NCBI GenBank assembly: GCA_009741485.1
Contig: CM019236.1
Location: forward strand, 60,206,748 to 60,270,747
Direction: 5' to 3'
Origin: Malurus cyaneus samueli
Taxonomy: Eukaryota > Chordata > Aves > Passeriformes > Maluridae
Length of the DNA stretch: 64,000 nucleotides
Position 1 is the stretch's first letter, and every line of letters begins with the position of its first letter. The position numbers were made by a program, and so were the translations under genes. The notes below the pieces were generated by a model. That model saw only the letters and a program-made list of their open reading frames with translations, did no database searches and had not been told where the DNA came from. Positions 1 to 11,500 of the stretch are shown piece by piece.

Positions 1-527
1 TACTATTTGACTTCTGTATATCTTCAAAATAAAATGTCATCTACCTGCATAAGTCTGAATTTTATACGGTGCTACAGTGCGGTACATTCTTTAAACTTAG
101 TCACCTCATGGATTACAAAGCTGTGTCATTTTACTTTTTAGCTGAGGATAAATGCACTGGTTGATTTTCTCATATTACTGGGAAATACCAGGAGCCATTA
201 GATAAAGTAGAAATCTGATTATGAATTGATTAAATATTTGTTGGTATATTACATATTTGGATTTTGCTGGTGTTTCCTAGGCAATTCAGACCCCCACAAC
301 TACTTGTTCACTCTTCACTGGGGGATAGGGAAAAGATTCAGAAGGGTAAAAGTGAAAAAATTTACAAACTGAGTTACAGTTTAGTAGATAAAGTAAAAGC
401 TGTGTGCACAAGCTGTGCACGCAAGCAAAAGAAGAAATCAATTCACTTCTTTACATCAGCAAGCAGATGTATAGCCATCTGCAGGAAAGCAGAACTTGTT
501 TGTGCATAGTGCCAAGTGCCTTGTGCA

Positions 528-1060
528 TAGTATCCTAGAATATAGGATATCCTAGAACCCCTAGGGTTTGGATTGGAAGGGACCTTAAAGGTCACCTAGT
601 TCCAACCCCCTTGCCAGGGGCAGGGATCCCCTCTACTACATGAGGTTACTTGAAGCCCTGACCTTGAAGGCTTACAGGTATGAGGCATCCCCAGCTTCTC
701 TGTGCAAACTCATGCAGTGCCTCATTCATCTCACAGTCAAGAATTTATTCCTTACTCTGGGTTTGAAGCAATTGCCCTTTGTCATATCCTTCCATGTTCT
801 TGTCAGAAGTCCCTCTCCAGGTCTCTTGTAGCTCTTTCACTGGAGAGTGCTATATTGTCTCTCAGGAGCCTTCTCTTCTCCAGGCTGAACAGCCCCAAAC
901 TCTCTCAGCCTGTTGTCATAGGAGAGCTGCTCCAGCTCTCTGGGGATCCTCTGTGTTTGCTTGTTCAACCTCTTTGTTTCATTTGTATGTCAGCCTGGGC
1001 ACTCTGCTGAATGTTCTGGAGCTGCACAGCTGTTTGTCCTTCCAGAACTATAGTAGGGAT
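528..1060 (-). mobile_element. CR1 LINE 3' portion, left copy
   Basis: The plus strand shows the reverse complement of a CR1 3' end: GGAAGGGACCTTAAAGGTCA, TTGCCAGGGGCAGGGATCCC, and further on GTCCCTCTCCAGG, CCTTCTCTTCTCCAGGCTGA and CAGCCTGTTGTCATAGGAGA. The degenerate octamer tail is at 528-560, so the element runs on the minus strand. It is 5'-truncated near 1060. The same insertion appears in opposite orientation at 20320-20812, within the inverted repeat, so the two are one insertion event copied. Confidence 0.9.
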
Positions 1061-1080
1061 TGAGGAAGCTTGCTTTGTGC

Positions 1081-4000
1081 TTTCTCCTTATTCCTGTAAG
1101 AGCTATGGCATAGAGAGTGGGTGGGGCTACTGCAACTGCTTCTCACATCTTTTCATTTTGTATATTTTTCCAAAAAATTGATTGTTCTGTTGCTATGTCA
1201 GCATTGTCCTGATACACATTTCTTCTTCTGTTTTACGGCCTGTGTGTACAGATAAACTGTAAATTGATCAAATACTCAGATTGTTGTAAATTGTTCAAAT
1301 ACTCAGATTTTCCAAATTAGTGAGTTGGACAAGACATGACTCTGAAGATCACCATGTCTCCATGTGGGTTCCTGTGCCATGACATCTTCCTATGCATGTT
1401 CATAAATACAAGCAAATTTCACATTCTGTGTATCTGAATGTGTGTGAGCATAGCTTCAACCTACAGTAGTATGAATGAGTTCTTGTGATTTTTGGTCAAC
1501 CAGGAAGTGTGTCTGTTCTGGGAGTAGATACCTGATACCTGTGATCTGTGTTGTGTATTTTGTCTTAGTTATGGTTCTCCATGTTCAAGTTTGGGTGATC
1601 TTTGAGAATGCATGATGTTTATGTTGGTGGGTAAAAGGCAAGGAAGGCTTAAGGTCAGGTATCTGACAGAGAGACTTGGTCTGCCTGTTTTGTGTTTTTA
1701 GAGGAAAAAGCCTCATGTGTCAGTCTATTTCTGCTAGGTGCAAGGTGCTACATAGTTGTTCTAACAAGTTACAGATTTTTTAATGTTCCATTGTCTGTTT
1801 TCGGCCTAGTTATCTGGTAACACTGGAGATGCTCATCTTGGCATTTATTCACATAGATAAAATCTCGGTTTGTGCCATAGGTTAGTGGAGCACTGATGCA
1901 GATGTTGAATGGTACAGGAGCGGAGTATCACCCTCTGATTAGCTGTTCTATGGTGTAAGGTGAAGATGTGTTTAGCAAACTATGACGACTTAAGAAGCAG
2001 TGGCTCAAATGATTTTAAAATTGTGTAGTAAAGTCTGGCCTTAGGCCTTTGCTTTGAAACATTGTTCTTTGGCTGTCGGAGTTCTTTAATGTGCATTTAT
2101 GGTTCAATTATATAGTTGGTCATACAGTGAGATGATGAAGTGGCTGGATTTGTATCATTGAACTAAAGTGTTTCATGTGTTCAGTGTTTTCATTGTTAGC
2201 TCAGTCATTGCATGCTGGTTTTCTATTTTTTGAAGGATATATACATCCTGCACAAGACTTTTTTTACTGTACATACATACATCTGTTGTGGGCTGCTTTT
2301 ATTGTGTTTTACTGATTTTTAAGAAGTGAGTGTACCCCCTTGTCTTATGTTACCAGCATCATCCTCTCTTTCCTGAGCATTGATAAATTTCAATTTGATT
2401 ATCCATTATTTTTTTGCTGATAAAAGTTGTGAATACATTGTCTGTGACATTCTGCCATTTTTCTGATTGTATGGAAATTGATTCTTCAAGAATTAATATG
2501 GTTTGTCAGTGTCTCTGCTCCTTACATCTCTTTGTTCTTCATTCACTGATCAGTTATTTCAGGCACACAGTTTTTTCTGCAGCCTTTTGATATGTGTTAT
2601 TAATAGACAATTTAGTGAACCGTTCATAATTTTGTGATTCTGGTTCAGTCATTGCTATTGTGGCATTGAATTTTGTAGAGCCTCTCCATTTGCTTTTTAA
2701 AAATTAAAATGGCAACAGAAGTGCATAGAACATAGTGTTGCAGCTGCTTCAAACTGACGATTAGTCCATGTGGCAAGTTTGAAGTATGATTGAGAACAAT
2801 TTTGAGACAACTGTTCAGTTGTTGCAGACATACCGTTCCAGTTCAAGGTTTAATTTAAAATTTTTTTCTAGCTTTGAGCTGTAGAAATTTAGATTCAAGG
2901 TTAAACTCCAGATTAAAGTCACATGACATATGTCTCCTTGCATTATAAGTACATGTGTGCTTATTATTTGTACTGCACTTTTGTTGATATTATGACTACT
3001 GGAATTCCCAACAGTCAGCTTCAACCCCTGCCTCATCATTACACTGAAATTAGCTGGAATTATAAAGAAAATACAACTAGTATCTGTTGCTGGGGCTTCA
3101 CCTTTGATTTTGCCAGTCAGAGGTTGTGTTGATAATGAGATTTTGTGTGAAAAAGTGTATCTTTACTTTCTCCTTCCATAGTCGTGTATCCGGAGTATCC
3201 CTAGCATCAGAAGGTAGGTACTGTCTGTCGCTATGCGTGTCTCTTACAGCCCAAAGGCATTTATAATTTGTTCATTACTTAGAGGCCATTGAACTCTGAC
3301 ATTAATATTTTTAGAGTGTCATCACTAATGAAGAGACTTTTGCCTTTACTGACAGTTTGCTTCTCTAGCAATGTCTTGCAAAATTCAAAGGGGATTTGTA
3401 AACATGTAGATTATAATGTGGACCATGACATAAATGTCTCTGCTGTGATCCTATTCAAGTTTGTGCCATATCTTGTAATTGCAACCTATCTGACCTGCAG
3501 AAGTCTATGAGCCGGTAGCAGAAGAATTATGATGGGGTTTTTGCAGTTACCGCAGTACAATATTTTGTATTTATGTAGAACAGACATGTAAAGCAAAGAA
3601 ATAGAACAATCAAATTAGAAATTCCTTGTACATTTTAATTTATGATAAGATACAGTTAATTTTATGGCCTCAGAGAAGTCTTGTACCACTAAGTAAACTG
3701 CTTTAAAGTATGTTCTAAAGGCTAGGTCCAGCTCATCATAAACTACATTACCATCAAGGTCAATACTTGAGGGATGTGAATGGGATAAGTACAACATTGA
3801 CAATCCATAATTAAGATGGCAAAGTAGTAAAATGGGAATTTTTTTCCCAGATCTCCATTAAGTTAAAAAAACAGCATGGTCTCAATATGATTTAAAAAAT
3901 AAGCGTTCACCTGCTACTAATTTCCTCCTTGGTTGCAAAGATCAGTATTTGTTTTGATGACTGAGAGGCTATTTACATAGCACAAAGGAAAGCATAGAGC

Positions 4001-4591
4001 AGCAGAAGAGGACATGTAAGTTAATGAAGAAGGAAGCATTAAGTAGTCTGCATTTGAAAGGGTAGCTTCTTGAATGAATAACCCAAAATCTGATGATAGG
4101 CTGCACGTGCACCTGATAGTACTTAAGGTCCAATCTTGCAGCCAAAGCTCATGTGAATAAACTCAATAGGTCTGATCTTGTGAATAAGTGCTGCAGGATC
4201 AAGTTTCAAATACATGTGCAGATGATTAGTAGAAATCCTTACACTCTTAGTTTCAGTTTCTTTGCAGTTTATCATTGAATATTCCAGATTTTCTCTGGCT
4301 AGAAACACTTCAATATAATAAAGTACATGCTTCACACCATGGATTAAGCAAAATTGCATGTGTGCCTTGACTTCTTATAATGTATTTGCTGTTGGTTATT
4401 TAGTGGTTAGAAATATTCATTTTACTGAGTCAACCAAGTAAATTTGTAATGATGTAATGTGTAGTTGGATTCATGAGCATTTCCCTGCTTGGTTTGGACT
4501 GTTGAAGAGGTTATTCTGTTCAGAGATGAGATGCCTAATACTCAGCAGGTGTCTTTAGAGCATGTGTGAATTGAATTTTTGGTGCCTCATG
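1081..4591. other. No gene recognised (left arm, non-ERV part)
   Basis: AT-rich sequence with short chance frames only. I see no splice-bounded exon or known repeat. Its inverted copy occupies about 16831-20300. Confidence 0.6.
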
Positions 4592-5256
4592 TTATAGTCA
4601 AATAAGAGTAAACTTCCGTGGAGGTAGCAAAAAGGCTCACTAAAACTTTTTCTAACTCCTGTTCCAGAGAGTGAAAGCATCTGACTGAAATATCTCTCCT
4701 ATCCACATTTTTGAAGGTGGTTAAATCCCATTTTGGGTGATCTCCTTTGATAATGCTATTTCTCTGCAAATTATGCCCCATTTTGGTGGTTTGGGACTTT
4801 ACTCCCCAGTTCAGTCCTCCCACTGAGGCATTCCAAATCATGTGCTGCTTCCTTTCTCCCCCTCCCTCTCCTCCTCCCCCTATGATGGGATGGAGAGGAC
4901 AGTTGGGGACAAAAAAGTAAAGACCATGGGTTGAGATAAGAGCAATTTCCTGGTAACAGCAATGAGATAAGAAAATGAACATAAGCAGGAACAATATTAA
5001 TAGCAAGAGCAAACAAAAGCAGGAGAATTATTTACATGCGTGGTTTGCATCATGGAGCTGCTCTCCCTTGCTCTGGAAGTGAGCACTTCCCTGTTTGTGA
5101 AATTGACAAGGTGATATAGAATATCACGGGTCCTAGCAATGTCTTGTCTCACTGCTGCAATGTCTTGTCCTGGCTGGAACCAGATACACCTGTGTAATGA
5201 ACATTGCAGCAGGTTTTTTGTTGTAGCAGAATTTTACAGTGAAGTCGATGTCACAA
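4592..5256 (-). mobile_element. Presumed 3' LTR of the ERV, left copy
   Basis: The region directly downstream of integrase on the minus strand starts TGTGACATCG and ends near ACTATAACA, so it could be bounded by TGT...ACA. It contains GCTCTTATCTCAACCCATGG followed by a T-rich stretch and a G/A-rich tract (about 4850-4890), which resemble avian ERV LTR U3/U5 sequence. I could not find a matching 5' LTR in 10225-13432, so both the limits and the LTR call are tentative. Confidence 0.45.
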
Positions 5257-5279
5257 AAAGTATTTAGAGAGTTGCACCT

Positions 5280-6150
5280 CTCCTTGAGGTATGTGTCATG
5301 TTTCCCATCCATCTCGATTATCCACCAAGTGCACTCAGGTCCTTAAACAAAAGCAGTCCCACTGATGGTTTTCCTTTGTGGGAGGCAGGACTAATCCAAA
5401 CTATCATCCCTGACAGATTCCTCGTATGTGCCATGGTAACTCTGTGCTTTGTGTGGTATGTGGGGATTTTGATTGGGCAGGGTCAGCTAGACTGGTGGAG
5501 CTTCTAGTATTAACTAACCAGGTCAATTTCAAATTAATATAGATCCCAGTGTTTGAAGTTCCTTCCATCACTGATTTCAAAGTTGTTTTAACAGTCCATT
5601 ATACTGTTCCTTTTTCCCAGAGGCTGTTGCATGGCAGGGAATGTGAGACCCACTTGATACTGTGCTCTCTGGGCCCAGGTGTCCAAGAGGCTATTTATGA
5701 AATTAGTCCCGTTGTACAACTTAGTTCTTTCCAGGGTGCCATCTATGCCACAAACTTGTTTTTCATGGCCCAAGATGGTGTTCCAGGCTCTGGGGTGGCA
5801 AACAGGGTACATCTGCAGCCATCCAGTGGTTCTTTACACCACTGTCAGCACACAGGGCCTGCTTTAGCGGGTTGGTGGGAGTGTGATGTAATTAACCTGC
5901 CAAACTTCTCATGTTTATATTTTGACCATCCACCGTACCACAGGGGCTTTCCCTGCTTGTCCTGCTTGCTCACAGCACATTTCACAGTTACGGATCACCT
6001 GGGATATAGTGACTATTGTTAAATGTACCCCATGCTTAGGTCAGTCATGAGCCCATCTGTGTGTTGTTGCATCTCTTCCCCGATAACTTGAAACATTGTG
6101 GGCGCACCAGCCATAAATAATTCACCTTCACATTGCCTGTCCATATACAC
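5280..6150 (-). pseudogene. Retroviral integrase region
   Basis: On the minus strand a CEMC pair (about 5971-5988) fits the zinc-binding HHCC domain, followed by a core-like stretch. The motif normally written DNG(S/T)xF reads YNGTNF (about 5692-5717), so the second catalytic Asp appears to be Tyr. Frameshifts and stops interrupt the region. A C-terminal stretch continues to about 5280, and there is no env-like sequence before the LTR-like segment, as in ERV-L-type elements. Confidence 0.75.
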
Positions 6151-6159
6151 CTGAGACAC

Positions 6160-6620
6160 TTAAATCTTGGCAGCCCCATCCACCTGTCCATTGTTGTGAT
6201 GTTTTTCAGTAGCCCAGCTCCTGGGTACATGTGCATCTACATGATGTGCTTTGGCGGCCAACTTTTCTGCCTCATCACAACTCAGCAGCCCAGATGGGTT
6301 CTTTTCCACTGGCCCAGCCATCCCACAGCATTTGCTGCCATCCACAGCTCAGTGTATAGGTAGAGCAATGGACATTGCTCTCGTTCAGTGACATCTAAAG
6401 CCAGCTGGATGGCTTTCAGCTCTGCAACCTGACTTGATCTGCCTTGTCCCTCCTTGACTTCTGTGATTCACTGTGTAGAACTCCATACAGCTGCTTTCTG
6501 TTTTCAGTGTGGCCCAACCACATACAGCAAGAACCATCAGTGAAGACAGCATATTGCTTTTCATTTTCTGGTAGCTGATTATGTGATGGGGCTCATTAGC
6601 ATGGGTAACTGTCTTGGTTT
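6160..6620 (-). pseudogene. Retroviral RNase H region
   Basis: The minus strand carries NQLPENEKQYAVFTDGSC near 6527-6600, where TDGS holds the first catalytic Asp of RNase H. Downstream in shifted frames are FYTVNHRSQGGTRQIKSG and a C-terminal KAHHVDAHVP segment. At least two frameshifts are needed to follow the domain, so it is not functional. Confidence 0.75.
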
Positions 6621-6689
6621 GAAAGACAGGTATTTGCAAATGGAGGCAGAGACCTCTCTTGGAATAGTGCATATGTTTCCTCTGAATCA

Positions 6690-7340
6690 TTATAACTTTG
6701 AAATCATAGGGCTTTCAGGCAAAGACATGGGAAAAAGGTAATAAAAGTTTTTTATTAGTGTGTATAACAAGGCAAACAAATAACAGTGATAGCAACAACC
6801 AACCAAACCACAAACCCAGTGACAGCCTTCTCTGGGCTGCCACATGCATCCTCCCCTGTGGTGCAGTTCCAGTCCTGCACAGCAGGGCACATGTTGGCTC
6901 CCGGCCGGGCAGGGCGGGTGCGATGATTCCCCGGGCCGGCAGGGGGCGCTGTGGCACCGGTCTCAGCTGTCTTCAGCTCTCCCATCAAGTCAGTGGTGAA
7001 CCCAGGAGGCAGAAATGGATGGAGAAAAGTTCCTTTACAAACTCACAGGGGAAGCCAATCCTGGTGCTCCCTCTGGATAGCAAGAGGAGTTGTAGCAGGA
7101 ACCTTGGAGCAGCAAGCCTGGGAAAGAGACGGATTCCTGTGGCTGTAGATGAGCTGTATCAAACTCAACCAATGCAACTGGAATCACAGGTGTCCCAGTG
7201 AGGTGCATCAGCAGCAGTAGACCTCTCTCCTACAGGCCAAATTCTCATGGGAACTCAGCTCGCCACAGAGATAAAACTCTCCAATAGAAGGGGGTGCCTC
7301 CAGGAGTCCTCCTTCCCCATGGGTTTGGCAGCTTCTTTGG
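6690..7340 (-). mobile_element. Nested LTR-like insertion within pol
   Basis: Between the connection-like region and RNase H lies about 600 bp that does not read as pol. On the minus strand it holds a GC-rich box with CCGGCCCGGGGAATCATCGC, then AATAAAAAACTTTTATTACC near 6735-6760, which includes an AATAAA polyadenylation signal. Its layout (promoter-like GC box, then a polyadenylation signal) resembles a solo LTR. I could not find convincing target-site duplications, and the limits are approximate. It could also be a displaced piece of the host ERV. Confidence 0.4.
6936..6952 (+). promoter_or_regulatory. CTCF-like motif, left copy
   Basis: The plus strand reads CCGGCAGGGGGCGCTGT, a strong match to the CTCF core (CCASNAGRKGGCRSY). 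It lies in the GC box of the nested LTR-like insertion. Binding depends on cell type and methylation and cannot be read from sequence. Confidence 0.5.
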
Positions 7341-7349
7341 CCTTTTTTT

Positions 7350-8401
7350 AAGCAGTCAGTCATTAGGATGATAACTTAACCATTATTGTGTTTTAGCAAC
7401 AGAAAATGGGGAAAATTTCCCCAGGAAGGAGAACAGAAGGAGAAATCCTAACCTCCAATGGTAACCTTCTTCTTCTGATGGTAACTCACAGTTCCAGCCT
7501 TCAGGCTGATTCATGATGACTTCCACAATCCCTGGGCTGCTGGGGTTTTCCTGTTCAAGCTTTCCACATGATCAGAGGGATCCAGTTACTCCATACAGCA
7601 TCAATGGCATAATGTGTGGCAGAGACTTTTCCTGTCAACATCCAGCCCAGCACTGGCGGTTGTGGTGCTGGTAGGAGCTGTGCTTTGGTGCCCATCACTT
7701 CTGAAGCAGCTTGAACCTCTTCATAAGTCACCAGGATTTTGTTTTTTCTTGGGTTGCAGCAGGCCTTAGGTCCTTTGTATCCCTAGCTCCAGAACTCCTG
7801 GGTTCATCCTCATCTCCTCAGGTACTTCTTGTCAGAGACTTCAGAAAGGACCATTTTTCCTGACTGCAGTGTAGAACAAATTTTTCATACCCTTTCCTCT
7901 TCCGACTTTCTCCAGAGCTACTGTATAAACATTCTCATTTGTCTTGTTCAAAAGCTTGCTGTTCAGGACACCACTTCAAAATCAGTCTTCTTCCAGGTCA
8001 CATGTGTCTTGGGTTGATGTTTGGTGCCAGTTTTGTTCTGTATTCCTTTTCCGTTGGCACATATGCCCAAAAATGGTGGCACACCACTTCGCTGCTTTGG
8101 ACTCCAGCTCGTACTGGAGCTCCAGCACGTCCGGCACAGCAGCGCTCAGTGGTGGAGTCACTTCTTTTACGCCACGATAGTCCACAGTCAATCTCCATTC
8201 TCCTTCAGATTTGCGTACGGGCCAGATGGGGCTAATGAAGGGTGAGTGGGCCTTGCTGACCACCCCTTGGCTCTCCAGCTCTCGGATCATCTTATGAATA
8301 GGAATCAGAGCATCTCTGTTCGTTCTGTACTGCCGGCAGTGCACTGTTGATGTTGCAACTGGAACATGTTGGTCTTCACCTTGAGGAGTCCAACTGCACA
8401 T
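7350..8401 (-). pseudogene. Reverse transcriptase remnant with catalytic core deleted
   Basis: The N-terminal finger/palm part is clear on the minus strand: IRELESQGVVSKAHSP, then ISPIWPVRKSEGEWRLTVDY and a PDVLELQYELESKAAKW segment, ending near 8095. After a few residues the sequence jumps to what looks like the thumb/connection region (about 7350-8000, several frames, with stops). I find no YxDD motif, so the catalytic palm has been lost by an internal deletion, estimated at several hundred bases. The start of the right repeat arm (13458, matching about 8067) falls close to this deletion point. Confidence 0.8.
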
Positions 8402-8496
8402 GGATTTTCAGACAGCCCAGGCAAGGTGTTTAATAGCTTGATGCCATCTGTCTCTACAGCAGCTATTCCAAAACCCCCCTTGAGTCCTTTTGGGTC

Positions 8497-8763
8497 TTAG
8501 AAAAAACCATTCCAGAGGAAATCTATGTCCAGAATGCATGGGGCCTCTGGACCAGTTACAATGGGATGCTTCCTCCACTCCTTTCCAGTCAGGCTCACCT
8601 CAGCTTCCACCAGAATCAGGTCTTGAGATCCTCCTGTCACACCAGCAATACAAACAGATTCTGTCCCAACATGTCGTGAAGGAAGGAGTGTGCACTGTGC
8701 ACCAGTGTCGACTAAAGCTTCATATTTCTGTGGTTCTGCCGTGCCAGGCCAACGAATCCACAC
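8497..8763 (-). pseudogene. Retroviral aspartic protease region
   Basis: The frame contains ALVDTGAQCTLLPS, the retropepsin active-site motif (Asp-Thr-Gly), and further on a GPEAPCILDIDFL segment typical of the retropepsin C-terminal half. It is in the same frame as gag, separated from it by TAA (8985-8983) and TAG (8820-8818). Protease normally matures the gag and pol polyproteins. Here the frame ends with a stop at 8497, and the following pol frame is offset, so no gag-pro-pol product can be made as it stands. Confidence 0.85.
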
Positions 8764-8949
8764 AGTCCAAAAGGCACTGTTCTCCCTTGCCTCTACCTGG
8801 CTAGAGGCAGGGTCCCTCTAATCCTGGTCATGGTACACATTGTTCTCCTCCTGTAAATATGTTCCCGAGGTCCCTTCAGGAGAATTGGTCATATTATCAT
8901 TCCTATATGGCCTGGAGTTCTGTCCATGAGCGACTGGAGCAGCATTGAC

Positions 8950-10224
8950 CCTAGATGGGCTTCTTGTGGAAGATGTTCCTCTTTACAATTCATTTACCTG
9001 GGTTGCTAAGGAGGAGGTGGGTTTTCCATCCCACCTTTTCATGTTTTCCCCATGCTCATGCAGGAAGTACCATAGGTTTGTTCGTGAAGTGTATTCTCTT
9101 TGTCTGGCAGGGGGACGTCTGTTCCTGGTGATAGGCCCTCTGGTCTGAATGGACGCGATTTGGAGAAGGCCTTCCCTAATCTCCTTCCTCAGCTGCTGAT
9201 GATTCTCCTCAATTTTGTTCTCCACTTTCTGTATACGTTCTGACAGGCTTGTTTCCACAGCTGAGATTTTTGCATGTGTTGGGCCATGCACAGTATCTGC
9301 TTATGCACGGAGCTTTTTCGCCACAGCAAGTACAGTCTCATCCACTTCATTGCATTTCATCATCGCTAAAGCAGAGGCATATTCTTGTGGCCCAAGTCGC
9401 ACAAGTTTTAGCCACATCAGCGGTGTACATTTTACCATGTCTGGGCTCCTAATTGTTTGATCATTTGAGAAAATGATCTCCAACACTGCCAGTTCTCTCA
9501 AGCATTTAATCCCCTGTTCTATGGTCTTCCACAAGGTCTGATGTATTTGGAGATCTTCTACACACATATATCTTTCCCTCACACTTTTTAGGAGCCGTGC
9601 CCAGAGACTGAGAGCTTCAGACCCCCTTGCCATCCTTTGGTCAATAGCAGCATCACCTGACAAGGATCCCAACTGCATCGCTTCACCACCATCCAGCATC
9701 ATATTATCACCTGCGGTGTCCCAGACGCGGACCAGCCAGCCCAATATAGATTCATTGGGCAGTCTTTTGTAATCTACCCTTAAGCGACGAATGTTTTCTG
9801 GGGTCAGAGACTCAACAATAACTACCGGTTCAGATTCCCCTGCTAGCTGTGAGGTTATTGGCTGCCCATCATCATCTACGGGGCGAACGGATTTGGTTTT
9901 ATGTTTCTTTCTCTGGATAGGGGCAACTGCTACGGGCTTAAGCTCACTGTCTGGTTTAGCTGCAGCCTCAGTGACTGGGGTGTCTGCTGACTTGTCCTTT
10001 AGTCCCTCCGGCTCTGTCTCCTGCCCTACAACATTGAGCAGTGTGCGATAAACTTTAGCCAGGACCCAGCATATAGCAATGAGCTTCTTTTCCTTACAGT
10101 TCTAATTGCATTTCTCTTTCAGGTATTTCCCCAATTCAGCTGGGTTCTGAACTTTTTCAGGCGGGAAGTTAAAGGTTATTGGTTCAGCAGGAATTCTCAG
10201 GTATTTTGCACTATAATTTTCCAT
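8950..10224 (-). pseudogene. ERV-L-like gag, degraded
   Basis: On the minus strand an ATG at 10224-10222 opens a frame that stays in register for the whole region. It has a premature TAG as codon 41 (10104-10102) and TAA at 9303-9301 and 8985-8983. The N-terminal part is followed by a capsid-like segment (about 9744-9304), then a charged, coiled-coil-like segment (about 9291-9100) and a basic stretch (GPITRNRRPPARQRE). The absence of frameshifts over more than 1.2 kb suggests a moderately young insertion. Assignment to an ERV-L-like avian family rests on the gag-protease-pol layout and general resemblance. It lies outside the inverted repeat and has no counterpart in the right arm. Confidence 0.75.
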
Positions 10225-10830
10225 TATCCCACACCACTCAGATTATTTCCACACATGGGGAGGTGTCTGGGTAGTCCCTCTGGGGAATCTCAGCTCTGAT
10301 TTTAGAATGCTGCAGACCATTAGAGATTCCTACCGATATAAACATCAGGAAAGTAGCATCTTTAACATCTGAGGGGAAACTGAACATCCTCAAAAAGTGA
10401 AAACAGGTTACCCAGACTAGAACGGAGAAACAATATCATATACCAATATTCAAAAGCTCCCAGTACCTCTCCTAAACTTTTATAAATTCATCACTACCAC
10501 ACCTATAAATAAGCAACTGATTTGTGTCCCTGATCTATAAAATCTCCATGCAAGGGACAAAATTGTCCCTATTATGGATAGGCAGATAGACCTAGAGACC
10601 AAAAGGACAACATTACTTCAAGGAGCATGGTACTTCTAAGGAAAACAATTCCAAGCATTAAAACCAAAATACAATTATTAAATTTTCTCTTCACTTTCTA
10701 CGCCCCACACTTGGGGCCAATAAATTTGTCTGGTTTGGAGACAAATGTTTCCGAGAGAAAACATCACAGGGAAACGTTTCCTCCAAATGAAAAAAATTTG
10801 ATAATTTTCCCCCCACAAAAAAAATAAACT

Positions 10831-10881
<51 letters not shown>

Positions 10882-11500
10882 ATGCCACAGGAACACAGTA
10901 TAAAGATAACACAACAAAGAAACAAAAAAAGTAACCAGAATAAAAAAAAAAAAAATCTCGCCACGCAGTAAGGCGGGACTCCGCCCCGGGAAAAAAAAAA
11001 AGAACAAAAGAAAGACCCACGTGGCGGGTATTGTAACAGTGGCAAAAGGGAAAAACAACCAAAAGAAAGAATGGTACCGCAAGTTCAGCTTCCCAGTGGA
11101 TGAATCGAGGAGGGCTCAGTGTGCCTCCGCTGCAGCCCGGTCCACCCCGAAGTCCGGACGGGATGGAGCCGTGAGGCCCCCCCTCCGGGACGCGAGGAGC
11201 AGGAGACGCAGAGGGATGTTTGAGGAAAAGCCGCCGATGCCAACAAACTGAGCCAGCAGACTGCGACAAGTACCTGTTCCACGTAGCAGGAGGCTCCACG
11301 AGAACGAGAGAGAGAGAGAAGAGAGAAGAAAGCGCAGCTCGAGCAGCCAGATCTGTGGCAGCACTGGCAGTTAAACTGTTCACTCTGTCTTCCCAGCAGC
11401 CCCTGCTTCTTTTCTTCTGGGTAGTTTTAAGAGATAAACATTTTTTTTTTTTTTTTTTTTTTTCTTTTGAAAAGAGAGGGAGGATGAAAGAGAAATGATT
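10225..11500 (-). other. ERV leader / 5' flank with GC-rich segment
   Basis: Upstream of gag ATG on the minus strand there is about 600 bp of AT-rich leader-like sequence, then a 48-base A-run (10833-10880), and a GC-rich segment (10970-11330) with CpGs such as GGCGGAGTCCCGCC. The GC-rich part might be an LTR or leader of the ERV, or an unrelated CpG island. It does not match the presumed 3' LTR by eye. A further T-run is at about 11441-11463. Confidence 0.35.
10833..10880. repeat. A-tract, 48 bases
   Basis: Uninterrupted A on the plus strand, in the ERV 5' flank. A tract this long is unstable, and its length is unreliable in an assembly. Confidence 0.95.

Larger units (their letters stand above)
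1..8067. repeat. Left arm of a large inverted repeat
   Basis: The arm reads as the reverse complement of 13458-21314 throughout. Anchors checked by eye are: position 1 with 21314, 624-629 with 20710-20715 (GGATCC in CR1), 5214-5229 with 16203-16218, 6936-6952 with 14524-14540, and about 8067 with 13458. The arm reaches the edge of the window, so its true left limit is unknown. The left arm is contiguous with the ERV protease and gag beyond 8067, which makes it the more coherent of the two copies. Confidence 0.95.

Noticed and set aside
10678..11383. Long minus-strand frames over the A-tract and GC-rich block
   Set aside because: They are driven by the poly-A/T tract (runs of Phe) and have no domain.
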